A stretch of DNA of 64,000 nucleotides from Flammeovirgaceae bacterium UBA5585 (GTDB taxonomy: Bacteria; Bacteroidota; Bacteroidia; Cytophagales; Cyclobacteriaceae). The translations under genes and the position numbers were made by a program. The stretch covers positions 62,001-126,000 of the forward strand of contig DILT01000016.1 in the NCBI GenBank assembly GCA_002425185.1, read 5' to 3'. Shown in pieces: positions 34,314-43,202 of the stretch. The notes under the pieces were generated by a model, which had not been told where the DNA came from, did not search any database, and saw nothing but the letters and a program-made list of their open reading frames with translations. Each line of letters starts with the position of its first letter. Position 1 is the first letter of the stretch.

Positions 34314-34904
34314 TTAAATTCTACTCACCCACCGATTCCCCTTCACCATAAAACGCCAGGGCAAGTTAGCATCGGCACCCGCATAATCAATGCCTATACG
34401 TTTACCGGTTTCAATATGCTTTGAGTTGAACTTCATGCCGATATCCTCAATCCAAACCTCATTAGTCCATAACGTTTTGCCATTGAAGGTACGGTCAATG
34501 CCCAGTGCGCGGGTTAATTTACCAGGGCCGGAAGTGAGTTGATAACGACCCACATCTCCCCTTCTGTTAATCATAACTTCCTCCCCCTCCAACGGCTCAA
34601 CCGCACGAACCAGCACGGCATCAGCAATACCTTCGCGGTTGGTTACCACATTAAACAAGTTATGCATACCGTAACACAAATACACATAGGCTTTACCCCC
34701 GGGTTCAAACATAACCTCATTCCGCGCGGTGCACTTACCCCCATAAGCATGACAGCCACGCTCTTTCCACGAATAGGCTTCAGTTTCAACAATAATGCCA
34801 CTTGTTTTATCATGGTTTTTATGCGTTACCAGAAGTTTGCCAAGCAGCGACCGGGCTATGGTTACAACGTTATTCCGATGGTAAAAAGCGGGTTCGAGCT
34901 TCAT
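34314..34904 (-). CDS. DNA-3-methyladenine glycosylase (AAG/MPG family)
   Basis: The 196-residue monofunctional glycosylase removes alkylated purines in base-excision repair. Signatures: ARSLLGKLLV, IVETEAYSWKERGCHAYGGKCTARNEVMF with the catalytic Glu, GGKAYVYLCYGMHNLFNVVT, and SGPGKLTRALGI. Length is typical. A (CTTAAAT)3-like short repeat lies just downstream at about 34296-34317. Confidence 0.93.
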   Translation of the reverse strand: MKLEPAFYHRNNVVTIARSLLGKLLVTHKNHDKTSGIIVETEAYSWKERGCHAYGGKCTARNEVMFEPGGKAYVYLCYGMHNLFNVVTNREGIADAVLVRAVEPLEGEEVMINRRGDVGRYQLTSGPGKLTRALGIDRTFNGKTLWTNEVWIEDIGMKFNSKHIETGKRIGIDYAGADANLPWRFMVKGNRWVSRI

Positions 34905-34936
34905 TCAGTATACCTTTCTTAAACCAAAAGAATCAT

Positions 34937-34944
34937 TATTTTTG
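34937..34944 (+). promoter_or_regulatory. Bacteroidota -7 box of the DUF2911 gene
   Basis: TATTTTTG matches TAnnTTTG and lies 32 bases before the ATG at 34977. The -33 half is weak. Confidence 0.5.
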
Positions 34945-34976
34945 CATCCCTCAAACGTTTTAAACCCTAATAACTA

Positions 34977-35873
34977 ATGAATACCATGAAAAAAATGTTG
35001 ACCCTTTTACTGGTGGTGGTTTGCCTGGCTGCTGAAGCCCAGATTCAAACCCCTGCTGCCAGCCCTGCTGCTACGGTTACTACCGTTGTTGGTCTTACAG
35101 ATGTTAAAGTTTCGTACGCTCGTCCTAAAATGAAAGGCAGAAAAATCTACGGATCAGGCAGCGACTTCCTGGTTCCCTTTGGAGAACTTTGGAGAACAGG
35201 TGCTAACCAGGGCACAGTAATTAGTTTTTCTGATGATGTTAAAGTTGAAGGAAAAGACGTTAAAAAAGGTGACTACCTGCTCCTCACCATTCCCGGTGCA
35301 AGTGAGTGGACAGTAATTCTTTACAGCGATGTAGCCATGGGTGGCAACACAGCAGCTTATGACAAAGCGAAAGATGCTGCACGATTTACCGTAAAGCCAG
35401 AAAAGCTTACAGAACGTGTTGAAACCTTTACGGTAAACATAACCGACATTTCGGATGATAACACCAAAGCAAACGTACAGGTTGCCTGGGAGAACACGTC
35501 AGTGAAGTTTGGAATTACTGTTGATTATGAAAGCAAAGTGATGAAGTCTATTGAGGCGGGAACAAAAGTAAACCCGGGCAATTATATAGCAGCTGCTAAC
35601 TATTATTTTGAAACCGGTAAAGATTTGAAAAAAGCCCTGGAGTGGATCACGTTGGGTATTGACAACGGCAACCAAAATGCTTTCTGGAACATTCACACCA
35701 AAGCAAAAATTCAACACGCTTTAGGCGACTATAAGGGCGCGTTGGCCACAGCACAACTTTCTATGGACAAAGCAAAAGCTGCACCCAGTGATTTTGGTTA
35801 CGTTAAACTTAACCAAGACCTGATTGCTAAAATCAATGCCGAGATGCCAAAGACTCCGGCAAAGAAAAAATAA
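34977..35873 (+). CDS. DUF2911 protein with TPR-like C-terminus
   Basis: The 298-residue protein has a signal peptide (about 1-22, ending AEAQ). The DUF2911 domain (about 30-190) carries the family text VSYARPKMKGRKIYG and GELWRTGANQGT, and the C-terminal 100 residues form helical TPR-like pairs (ALEWITLGIDNG, GDYKGALATAQLSMDKAK). It is a periplasmic or surface protein of unknown biochemical role, common in Bacteroidota. A second ATG nine bases downstream (34986) is an alternative start. Confidence 0.88.
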   Translation: MNTMKKMLTLLLVVVCLAAEAQIQTPAASPAATVTTVVGLTDVKVSYARPKMKGRKIYGSGSDFLVPFGELWRTGANQGTVISFSDDVKVEGKDVKKGDYLLLTIPGASEWTVILYSDVAMGGNTAAYDKAKDAARFTVKPEKLTERVETFTVNITDISDDNTKANVQVAWENTSVKFGITVDYESKVMKSIEAGTKVNPGNYIAAANYYFETGKDLKKALEWITLGIDNGNQNAFWNIHTKAKIQHALGDYKGALATAQLSMDKAKAAPSDFGYVKLNQDLIAKINAEMPKTPAKKK

Positions 35874-35895
35874 ACCATTCAAATAAATATTCAAG

Positions 35896-35922
35896 AAGGC
35901 AGTCTAACCGGCTGCCTTTTTT
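35896..35922 (+). terminator. Rho-independent terminator of the DUF2911 gene
   Basis: AAGGCAG pairs with CTGCCTT around a 9-base loop, followed by T-rich sequence. It lies 23 bases after the stop. Confidence 0.7.
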
Positions 35923-35935
35923 GTTTACTTGTACT

Positions 35936-37558
35936 ATGGCTGATACTCATTTCGACTACATTGTTATTGGCTCCGGTTTTGGCGGATCAGTTTCGGCTAT
36001 GCGCCTGGCGGAAAAAGGTTATAAAGTATTGGTGATCGAGAAGGGAAAACGCTGGAAGGCTGATGACTTTCCTAAGTCGAATTGGAATTTAAAGAAATAC
36101 CTGTGGCTTCCGTTCTTTCGATGGTTCGGATTTTTGCGGCTTAGCTTTTTTAAAGAAGTATTTATTTTAAGTGGTGTAGGTGTAGGTGGCGGATCCCTGG
36201 TGTATGCCAACACGCACATGATGCCCCCCGATACATTTTTCAAAAACCCGATCTGGTCTGGTCTTAAAGACTGGAAAAGTGTACTGGCTCCATTTTACAG
36301 CAAAGCACTTTTTATGCTGGGCAGTGAAAAGTATGAAAAGGAAAATGCAGAAGACCTGGTCTTAAAAGATATAGCCAGAGAAATGGGCAGGGAATCAACC
36401 TACGGACGAGTGGATTACGTAGGTGTTTATTTAGGTGATTCAAAAAAAGAAGTTGATCCTTATTTCAAAGGTCTTGGTCCGTTGCGTAAAGGTTGTACGG
36501 AGTGCGCAGGCTGTATGGTGGGCTGCCGGTACAATGCTAAAAATACATTGGATAAAAATTATCTCTGGTTCGCTGAAAACCTGTTTGGTGCTAACGTGCT
36601 GGCAGAAACAGAAACAACAAAAATTGAAGTTCTGCCCGACCAATCCTACCGGGTACATACACAATCGAGTACAGGTTTCTGGAAAAAAAAGAAAACAACA
36701 TTCACCACAAAGGGTGTTGTGGTAAGTGGTGGAGTGTTAGGCACCCTTTACTTGCTACTGAAACAGAAACATATTTTCAAAACGCTTCCTCTGCTTTCCG
36801 ATAAACTGGGTGATAACCTGCTGACCAATTCCGAAATGCTTTCGGGTGTGGTGGCAGCCGACCGAAAATTAAATCATGGCCTGGCCATCAGTTCAGTATT
36901 TAACCCGGATGAGCATACGCACATAGAGCTTTGTAAATTTCCCGACAAATCAGGAGCCATGATTCGCCTGGCTGCTATGGCGGCAGGCAACGGACATCCG
37001 GTTGTCCGCACTTTGAAAATGATAGGCAATTGCATCATTCACCCTTGGGATTTTCTTCGCTCCCTCTTTCAAACCAATACTGCGCGTAACTCGGTTATTT
37101 TCCTCATCATGCAATCGTTACCCAATGCGATGCAGATGAAACTAAAGCGAGGGTTATTTGGTCATTCACTTGCCTTCAAGAATACCAGTGGCAACAAAGT
37201 ACCCAGCTTTATACCGATTGGTCAGGAAGCATTATATAAGTATGCCGCAAAAGTAAAAGGCGTGCCGCAGAATGCCTTCAGCGAGATCATGTTTGGTCTG
37301 GCTTCAACAGCACATATTTTAGGCGGCTGCCCGATGGGAAAATCAGCTAAAGAAGGTGTTGTAAATGAACGCTTCGAAGTCCATGGTTACCAAAACTTCT
37401 ATATACTGGATGGTTCGATTGTTCCCTGTAACCTGGGGGTAAATCCATCGCTTACCATCACGGCATTGAGTGAATATGCAATGAGTTACATTCCTGCCCA
37501 TCCGGATAACACCTTAAAATCATTAGATCAACAATTAACAGAAAGACAGGTTTATTGA
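35936..37558 (+). CDS. GMC-family oxidoreductase (cholesterol oxidase-like)
   Basis: The 540-residue protein starts at the ATG at 35936 (MADTHFDYIVIGSGFGG). The FAD-binding GxGxxG motif is at 11-16, and SGVGVGGGSLVYANT follows. A CTECAGCMVGCRYNAKNTLD stretch, typical of the cholesterol-oxidase-like branch, holds four spaced cysteines. The C-terminus has the expected GGCPMG and NPSLTITALSEYAM. It oxidises an alcohol with FAD; the substrate is unknown. No signal peptide. It follows a terminator, so it has its own promoter. Confidence 0.9.
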   Translation: MADTHFDYIVIGSGFGGSVSAMRLAEKGYKVLVIEKGKRWKADDFPKSNWNLKKYLWLPFFRWFGFLRLSFFKEVFILSGVGVGGGSLVYANTHMMPPDTFFKNPIWSGLKDWKSVLAPFYSKALFMLGSEKYEKENAEDLVLKDIAREMGRESTYGRVDYVGVYLGDSKKEVDPYFKGLGPLRKGCTECAGCMVGCRYNAKNTLDKNYLWFAENLFGANVLAETETTKIEVLPDQSYRVHTQSSTGFWKKKKTTFTTKGVVVSGGVLGTLYLLLKQKHIFKTLPLLSDKLGDNLLTNSEMLSGVVAADRKLNHGLAISSVFNPDEHTHIELCKFPDKSGAMIRLAAMAAGNGHPVVRTLKMIGNCIIHPWDFLRSLFQTNTARNSVIFLIMQSLPNAMQMKLKRGLFGHSLAFKNTSGNKVPSFIPIGQEALYKYAAKVKGVPQNAFSEIMFGLASTAHILGGCPMGKSAKEGVVNERFEVHGYQNFYILDGSIVPCNLGVNPSLTITALSEYAMSYIPAHPDNTLKSLDQQLTERQVY

Positions 37559-37614
37559 GTAGTCCTAATAAATTGGTATTGGAATTTCACAAAAAGTTGC
37601 TCTACCTTTAACTA

Positions 37615-38235
37615 ATGATTAACGGCAAATTCCTTTTATTAATTGCTTTTTGTGGCTTCCTTTCCTGCCAGCGTGTGGAGAGAACGCATCAGTCCACCGA
37701 AGAAGCATCAACAAAAATTGACTTACCCGAACCTCAAAGACTTCCTGCAGATTTACAGATTTTAACAATCAACGAAACTTTTGAAGAGGAACGCCCATCG
37801 CTTGATGACTATCTTTTTGGCAAGTTCTTTCAGGATCGGGCCGAGTTTTTTGTTATCCAGCAGTCAAATTCCAAAATTTTTAATACACCTGTGAGCACGG
37901 TTGTGCTGTATTACCTGGATGGCGAGCACTGCAAAACCAAGTTTATCATGGCGGAAAATATTGGCGCACGATTGATAGCCGAGTATGGGAATTTTAAAAT
38001 CGTTCCGCTGGATGAACCCACCAAAGAATTACTTGCACAGGAAGAAATTATAGTAACGGAAAACAACAAAAAAGTAATCAACAAAACATTCCGCAAATAC
38101 GAACTGCTCTGGAAACTGAATACAAAAATTGTCAGATTCAAGGTTGACCTCGATAATCCAACCGAACCCTTTGTTTATACCGAACACGTTCCGCAGTATG
38201 ATAACCTGTACCGAAACCTGGAAAGCTCAAGCTAA
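37615..38235 (+). CDS. Lipoprotein of unknown function
   Basis: The 206-residue protein has an SPII signal (LIAFCGFLSC, Cys at about 18). The mature part mixes strands and charged helices with no recognised domain; the segment at about 85-150 is beta-rich (TPVSTVVLYYLDGEHCKTKFIMAENIGA in part). A possible promoter, TTG then 21 bases then TACCTTTA, precedes it. It converges on the symporter gene. Confidence 0.7.
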   Translation: MINGKFLLLIAFCGFLSCQRVERTHQSTEEASTKIDLPEPQRLPADLQILTINETFEEERPSLDDYLFGKFFQDRAEFFVIQQSNSKIFNTPVSTVVLYYLDGEHCKTKFIMAENIGARLIAEYGNFKIVPLDEPTKELLAQEEIIVTENNKKVINKTFRKYELLWKLNTKIVRFKVDLDNPTEPFVYTEHVPQYDNLYRNLESSS

Positions 38236-38240
38236 TACTG

Positions 38241-39932
38241 CTATGAGCTCTTAGTTCTGATAAAACTCTGAAGCAGAAGCGCCCCAACTACAACAATCAC
38301 ACAGCCGACAATATTGTATAACAAGAATGCCAGGTCGGTGAAAAAGTAGCAATACAACACTACTGCCTCGGCTAATAACGCAGACCAGAAAACTGCCGTA
38401 CCCTGAACACGCTTTACGTAAAAGGCCGTAAGAAAAATCCCCAGAATCGTTCCGTAAAAAAGTGACCCCACAATGTTCACAAACTGTATTAGGTTTTCAG
38501 CAAAGCTGGCCAGCATAGCAAATACCATAGCCAGCAAAGCCCACATAATGGTAAACCCGCGGGAAGCGTTAAGATAATGTTCGGGTGATGCATTTTTATT
38601 TATGGAGCGTCTGTAAATATCGGAAGCCGTAGTGGAGGATAAAGCACTCAACTCCCCTGCCATGGATGACATGGCTGCCAGAAACATAACCGCCAGCAAC
38701 AAGCCAATAATGCCATGCGGCAAATTACTGAGTACAAAATTTAAAAAGATGTAATCGCGATCCTGGGTTTTGGCCAAAGGAATGGCTTCTTTGATGGTAG
38801 CTTTAACCGAATCGCGTATAGATTTTTCTTTCAAACCAAAACTTAGCACCGCTTCACGCGATGTTTTGATAGCCGGTTCATCTTCTGCCTGAATGGCCCG
38901 AACAAGTTGATCAACTGCTGCACGCTTTTCGACATACAATTGATCATATTCGTGCTCCAATGCACGCAGGTTATCGCCCTGCGCAGTTTCAACAACACGA
39001 TTCTTCAACACCTGGTTATGAAAAACAGGAGGTTGGTTGAATAAGTAAAAGACAAAAACCAAAACACCGATAAACAGGATAACAAACTGCATGGGAATTT
39101 TTAGCAATCCGTTAAAAATCAATCCCAACCGGCTTTCCGCAATAGACTTTCCACCAAGATAACGGCCAACCTGCGATTGGTCCGTTCCGAAATACGATAA
39201 GAATAAGAACGTGCCCGCGATTAACCCCGACCAGATATTATAACGTTCATTCGGGTTAAACTCCAAATCAACAAGGTTGAGTTTGCCTAATTCGCCCGCC
39301 AGGTTAACAGTATCCTTAAAGGAAATGTGATCGGGCAATAATGTAAAGGCAAGTATACCAGCCAATATCATTCCACCCATCACTACCGAAAGCTGCATGC
39401 GTTGGGTTAAACTTACCGCCCGCGATCCGCCCGAAACACTGTAAATAATAACCATCGCACCAATCAATAAGGTTGTAGCCGTAACCGACCAACCTAAAAT
39501 GGTTGACAACACAAGTGATGGCGCAAAAATGGTAATGCCGGCTGAGAGACCACGAAGAAGTAAAAACAAACCGGCTGTTAGTGAACGAGTCTTAAGATCA
39601 AATCGCGATTCGAGGTATTCGTATGCCGTGAGTACATTTAACTTATAATAAATCGGAACAAAGGTTACCGAAATGATAATCATCGCTAAAGGCAATCCAA
39701 AATAAAATTGAAGAAAGCGCATACCGTCTTCAATGGCTTGCCCGGGTGTGGAAAGAAACGTTATAGCACTGGCCTGTGTAGCCATGATGGAAATACCAAT
39801 CATCCACCACTTAAGTGTACCATCACCTTTCAGGTAGCTTTCCATGGTTTTATTACCACGGGTTTTCCAGGCACCATACGAAACAATCGCCAGGATTGAG
39901 CCAAACAATACAATCCAATCCAATAAACTCAT
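38241..39932 (-). CDS. Sodium:solute symporter (SSS family)
   Basis: The 563-residue protein starts at the ATG at 39932 (MSLLDWIVLFGSILAIVSYG). The longer frame to 40013 runs through an upstream small gene and is unlikely. About 13 membrane segments with SSS signatures (TQASAITFLSTPGQAI near the N-terminus, YFGTDQSQVGRYL in the centre) and a large polar loop at about 315-400. Substrate unknown; the PIG-L deacetylase in the same operon hints at an amino-sugar or related compound (inference). Its start overlaps the small protein's stop by 4 bases. Confidence 0.9.
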   Translation of the reverse strand: MSLLDWIVLFGSILAIVSYGAWKTRGNKTMESYLKGDGTLKWWMIGISIMATQASAITFLSTPGQAIEDGMRFLQFYFGLPLAMIIISVTFVPIYYKLNVLTAYEYLESRFDLKTRSLTAGLFLLLRGLSAGITIFAPSLVLSTILGWSVTATTLLIGAMVIIYSVSGGSRAVSLTQRMQLSVVMGGMILAGILAFTLLPDHISFKDTVNLAGELGKLNLVDLEFNPNERYNIWSGLIAGTFLFLSYFGTDQSQVGRYLGGKSIAESRLGLIFNGLLKIPMQFVILFIGVLVFVFYLFNQPPVFHNQVLKNRVVETAQGDNLRALEHEYDQLYVEKRAAVDQLVRAIQAEDEPAIKTSREAVLSFGLKEKSIRDSVKATIKEAIPLAKTQDRDYIFLNFVLSNLPHGIIGLLLAVMFLAAMSSMAGELSALSSTTASDIYRRSINKNASPEHYLNASRGFTIMWALLAMVFAMLASFAENLIQFVNIVGSLFYGTILGIFLTAFYVKRVQGTAVFWSALLAEAVVLYCYFFTDLAFLLYNIVGCVIVVVGALLLQSFIRTKSS

Positions 39933-40045
39933 GTATACGAAAGGGTAAGCCAGAGATAAAGTAAAATCTGCAAAACAAGTGCTCCCAGTAACAATCCGTA
40001 CCAGTGGCTCCACTTTTTAAATACAGGAGGATTTTCTGAACTCAT
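39929..40045 (-). CDS. 38-aa single-span membrane protein coupled to the symporter
   Basis: From the ATG at 40045 this frame encodes 38 residues: a polar N-terminus (MSSENPPVFKKWSHWYG) and one hydrophobic span (LLLGALVLQILLYLWLTL). Its TGA overlaps the symporter ATG (ATGA), the hallmark of translational coupling. It starts 38 bases after the PIG-L stop. Small accessory membrane proteins are known for some SSS transporters in other phyla. Whether this is such a subunit is inferred from coupling and topology. Confidence 0.75.
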   Translation of the reverse strand: MSSENPPVFKKWSHWYGLLLGALVLQILLYLWLTLSYT

Positions 40046-40083
40046 TGATAAAATATTTAAGGCCTCATTATTGTAAGCACAAG

Positions 40084-42603
40084 TTACTTTTTCTTCTTGC
40101 TTTTCTTTGAGCTGTTACTGGAGGTTGCTGGTTGTTCAGCTGGCTTTTTTCCAAGCGAAACAAGATTTGCAAAAAGTTTATACGCGCCCGGTACACCTTC
40201 AGGTAACTCACGGAAGAATGATAAACCGGTATACACATAGTAACCTTCACCATACTTAGCCGCAAGCAAACTACCGTCTTTGGGTTTCTCGCCCTTATCG
40301 TTCATCGAAAGCAAAGCTTCAAAATTTTTGTCCCACGTGTCGGGGAAATACAAACCCCGTTCTTGTACCCAACCGTCAAAATCTACTTTTGTAATTTTAT
40401 TCGGGAAATTCAATGCTGGATGATCGGGCTTCAGAATCCTCACTTCTGCATCTTCCTCTGCTACACGATCGCGGGATATTTTTAACGGGTAAGGCGAATA
40501 CGTTGATCCTAAATCGAAATTTGTATTGTACTGCACTACCAGTACACCCCCTCGTTTCACATAATCCAAAAGCTCAGGCATCAAAAAGCGCAGACGTTCA
40601 TTCGTATTAAACGCACGTACACCTAACACCACCGCATCCAGTTTAGCCAGGCTTGCCGCGGTAACTTCTCCATTTTTAAACTCTGTTACTTCATACCCCA
40701 TATTGCGCAATGCTACCGGTATATCGTCACCGGCTCCCTTTATATACCCAATGGTGTTCCCTGCCCGTTTAATATCCACACGCACAAGCCTGGCTTCTGC
40801 TTTAGGCAGTAACGTTTGAACAGGAATGTGATCATACTGAATCGTTTGCAGCGCATAATCATATCCTTTGTTACCGATCGTTATAACCGCCCTTACTGTT
40901 CCGATCATTTCGCGTGAAGCGGGGTAAATAGTAAAGGGTTGTGTGAACTCTTCGCCTCGTTTGCCTAATGATACGGAAACTGATGGTGGTTCCGATCGCC
41001 AACCTTCGGGAAGTTGCAGTGATAAATCACCCTTAACCAAATCAGTTGATGACTTTACCAACACATTGACCTGCCGGGGTGAATTATCGTTAAAGATCAA
41101 AACCGGATCAGTCAAACTCACAAATACAGGCGGCACTATTTCAAAGGGTCGGTAAAGTTCACCTTTAACCGGATCGGTCCACTTGAACACAACCGGTACT
41201 GTGAACATAAGCTTTTCACCCTCAATGGCCACCTGAACATCAACCAGTACGGCAGGATCATTTTCAGGTTTGCCGATTAAGGATTTATCACTTACCGTAA
41301 ACCGACCAAGTTCATGTGGTTCACGCAACCAATACGGATCGGAATACAATTTTTCAGGATGAAGGGTCTTTGCAGATTTGAATGCAAGCGGAACATTATT
41401 TTTTAATATGGTTGTTAAGGTTGTATCGAGCGATAACGAAGACGATGCCAATCGTTGCACCACAACTTCAGTTTGTGAACGATTGATGATTTCATAATTT
41501 AAAACCACCTTTTGCCCGGGCGAGGCATAGTACGATGATGCCACTACTTCAACAAAAAGACCTGTGCAGTCTTTAATCAGTTGCTCTACTTCGCGCAACT
41601 TTCTATCTCTCCAAATACAGGGCTCAACTTTATCAATGGCCTTACGGATTTGCAGCAGCAACGGAACTGACCGGAAAGGTTTTTCAATATCAAACTCACG
41701 AATAGCTTTTTCAACAAGCGGCTGAACAGCATTACCACCTTTCACCCGGCTCCACGTAGTATTTACGCCATCAAAAATATCAGCGGTTGCCGGAGCACCT
41801 TTGGTCAATTCAAAATATTCCTGCGCATCACCCCTACGGCCGGAAGCGCCAAAGCCCTGGCTTTTATGCTGACTGCGACTGGCGGCAGCAATCTCGGCAT
41901 AGGAAGCACCCAGTAAAGCATTGTATCCGCCCACGTTAAGGGTAGTTACGCCCGGAGTGTTCTCATCAATCGTATTGCTGAAAAACCGACCCGTGTTGGT
42001 ATACACACGTATGGGTTTCCAAACCGGAAGAGTAACTAATTGATCAGGGTAAGCTGTGGTTAACCCCGACAAATCAAAAGCTTCTTGCGCCAGCATAGCT
42101 GAAGATGTGTGGTGGCCATGGCCGGCACGCTCATCGGGTGGAAACCGGGTAATAACAACATCGGGTTGAAATGTCCGGTAAATCCGAACTACATCCGAAA
42201 GGATTTCATTTTTGTTCCATATCGCCAGCGTTTCATCGGCAGACTTTGAGTATCCAAAGTCGTTTGCACGGGTAAAGAATTGTTCACCGCCATCAATTTT
42301 TCGGGCCGTAATAAGTTCCTGGGTGCGGATCAATCCCAATTGATCACGAATTTCCGGACCAATCAAATTTTGTCCCCCATCGCCACGCGTCATGGAAAGG
42401 TAAGCCGTTACAGCCAACCGCTCATTGGCAAGCCAGGCGATAACCCGCGTATTTTCATCGTCAGGATGCGCAGCAACATAAAGGGTTGAGCCTAAAAAAT
42501 TGAGTTTTTTTAAAGACAGTTTGATCTGAGAAGCACTGGGTTGATGCGGTTGTGAAAAAAGTATAGCAGGAAGACTAAAGAAGAGAAACACTAAGCTTTT
42601 CAT
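40084..42603 (-). CDS. PIG-L family deacetylase, large Bacteroidota form
   Basis: The 839-residue protein has a signal peptide at about 1-18. The N-terminal PIG-L fold has zinc-binding HPDDE at 46-50 and a later GHGHH. Beta-sandwich (NEW3-like) regions follow at about 340-620, and a glutamine-amidotransferase-like region near 620-810 (AVVLGVRAFNTNERL, GGVLVVQYN) closes it before a Lys-rich end (KKSKKKK). PIG-L enzymes remove N-acetyl groups from amino sugars, but the real substrate of these long periplasmic forms is not known to me. It is the first gene of the operon with the small protein and symporter. Confidence 0.88.
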   Translation of the reverse strand: MKSLVFLFFSLPAILFSQPHQPSASQIKLSLKKLNFLGSTLYVAAHPDDENTRVIAWLANERLAVTAYLSMTRGDGGQNLIGPEIRDQLGLIRTQELITARKIDGGEQFFTRANDFGYSKSADETLAIWNKNEILSDVVRIYRTFQPDVVITRFPPDERAGHGHHTSSAMLAQEAFDLSGLTTAYPDQLVTLPVWKPIRVYTNTGRFFSNTIDENTPGVTTLNVGGYNALLGASYAEIAAASRSQHKSQGFGASGRRGDAQEYFELTKGAPATADIFDGVNTTWSRVKGGNAVQPLVEKAIREFDIEKPFRSVPLLLQIRKAIDKVEPCIWRDRKLREVEQLIKDCTGLFVEVVASSYYASPGQKVVLNYEIINRSQTEVVVQRLASSSLSLDTTLTTILKNNVPLAFKSAKTLHPEKLYSDPYWLREPHELGRFTVSDKSLIGKPENDPAVLVDVQVAIEGEKLMFTVPVVFKWTDPVKGELYRPFEIVPPVFVSLTDPVLIFNDNSPRQVNVLVKSSTDLVKGDLSLQLPEGWRSEPPSVSVSLGKRGEEFTQPFTIYPASREMIGTVRAVITIGNKGYDYALQTIQYDHIPVQTLLPKAEARLVRVDIKRAGNTIGYIKGAGDDIPVALRNMGYEVTEFKNGEVTAASLAKLDAVVLGVRAFNTNERLRFLMPELLDYVKRGGVLVVQYNTNFDLGSTYSPYPLKISRDRVAEEDAEVRILKPDHPALNFPNKITKVDFDGWVQERGLYFPDTWDKNFEALLSMNDKGEKPKDGSLLAAKYGEGYYVYTGLSFFRELPEGVPGAYKLFANLVSLGKKPAEQPATSSNSSKKSKKKK

Positions 42604-42722
42604 GCCGAAGAAATTTTGTGCTAATAAACGGATAAAAATTGAGTAAGATTACGAATTCTTAACAGCGTATAAGATTAGTTCAATAAGCGGTTGAGTAGTG
42701 TGATGGCTGCATTCCAGGGTAT

Positions 42723-43193
42723 CTATAGTCTGCCCCGTTTCTGACCATTTACATAATAATCACCATTTGGATCAATGGTTATTACGATGCGGTTTATATC
42801 CTTCTTGTCAGAATCCATAAAATAGATAATGTGCTCGTACCCGGATATCTTGTCTTTGGCATCATCAGTAAAGCCGACTTCAATTTTAAACTCTTTATCC
42901 AGCTCAATCTTTTTGATGTTCATAATATTTTTTCCGTCACGAAGTACACGCATACGGATTTCACCTTGGGTCACCCGCTTCACATTAACATATAATATAA
43001 GGTAAGGCAGTTGATTGGTGCTGTTACGCTTCTGATATTCAGCCATAGTTTCTGATACATGGACCGTATTAGAAGCCGATTGAGGCCGTAGTTTAAATTT
43101 TAAGTCCATCCGAATGGAGAACTCATCATCCGGTTTATAGGGAATATCCTGAACCAGCAGGATAATTGAGACAAAAAGTAATAGTTTGCCCAT
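42723..43193 (-). CDS. Hypothetical exported protein
   Basis: The 156-residue protein has a hydrophobic N-terminus (KLLLFVSIILLVQDI), either a signal peptide or a signal anchor. The rest is beta-rich with a final GDYYVNGQKRGRL. No domain is recognised. It starts 9 bases after the HerA-like stop, so it is probably in the same operon. Confidence 0.65.
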   Translation of the reverse strand: MGKLLLFVSIILLVQDIPYKPDDEFSIRMDLKFKLRPQSASNTVHVSETMAEYQKRNSTNQLPYLILYVNVKRVTQGEIRMRVLRDGKNIMNIKKIELDKEFKIEVGFTDDAKDKISGYEHIIYFMDSDKKDINRIVITIDPNGDYYVNGQKRGRL

Positions 43194-43202
43194 AGCGTAA
43201 TT

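Noticed and set aside
34296..34317. Three tandem copies of CTTAAAT near the start of the OmpA/PD40 gene.
   Set aside because: Very short and simple; no evidence for phase variation or function.
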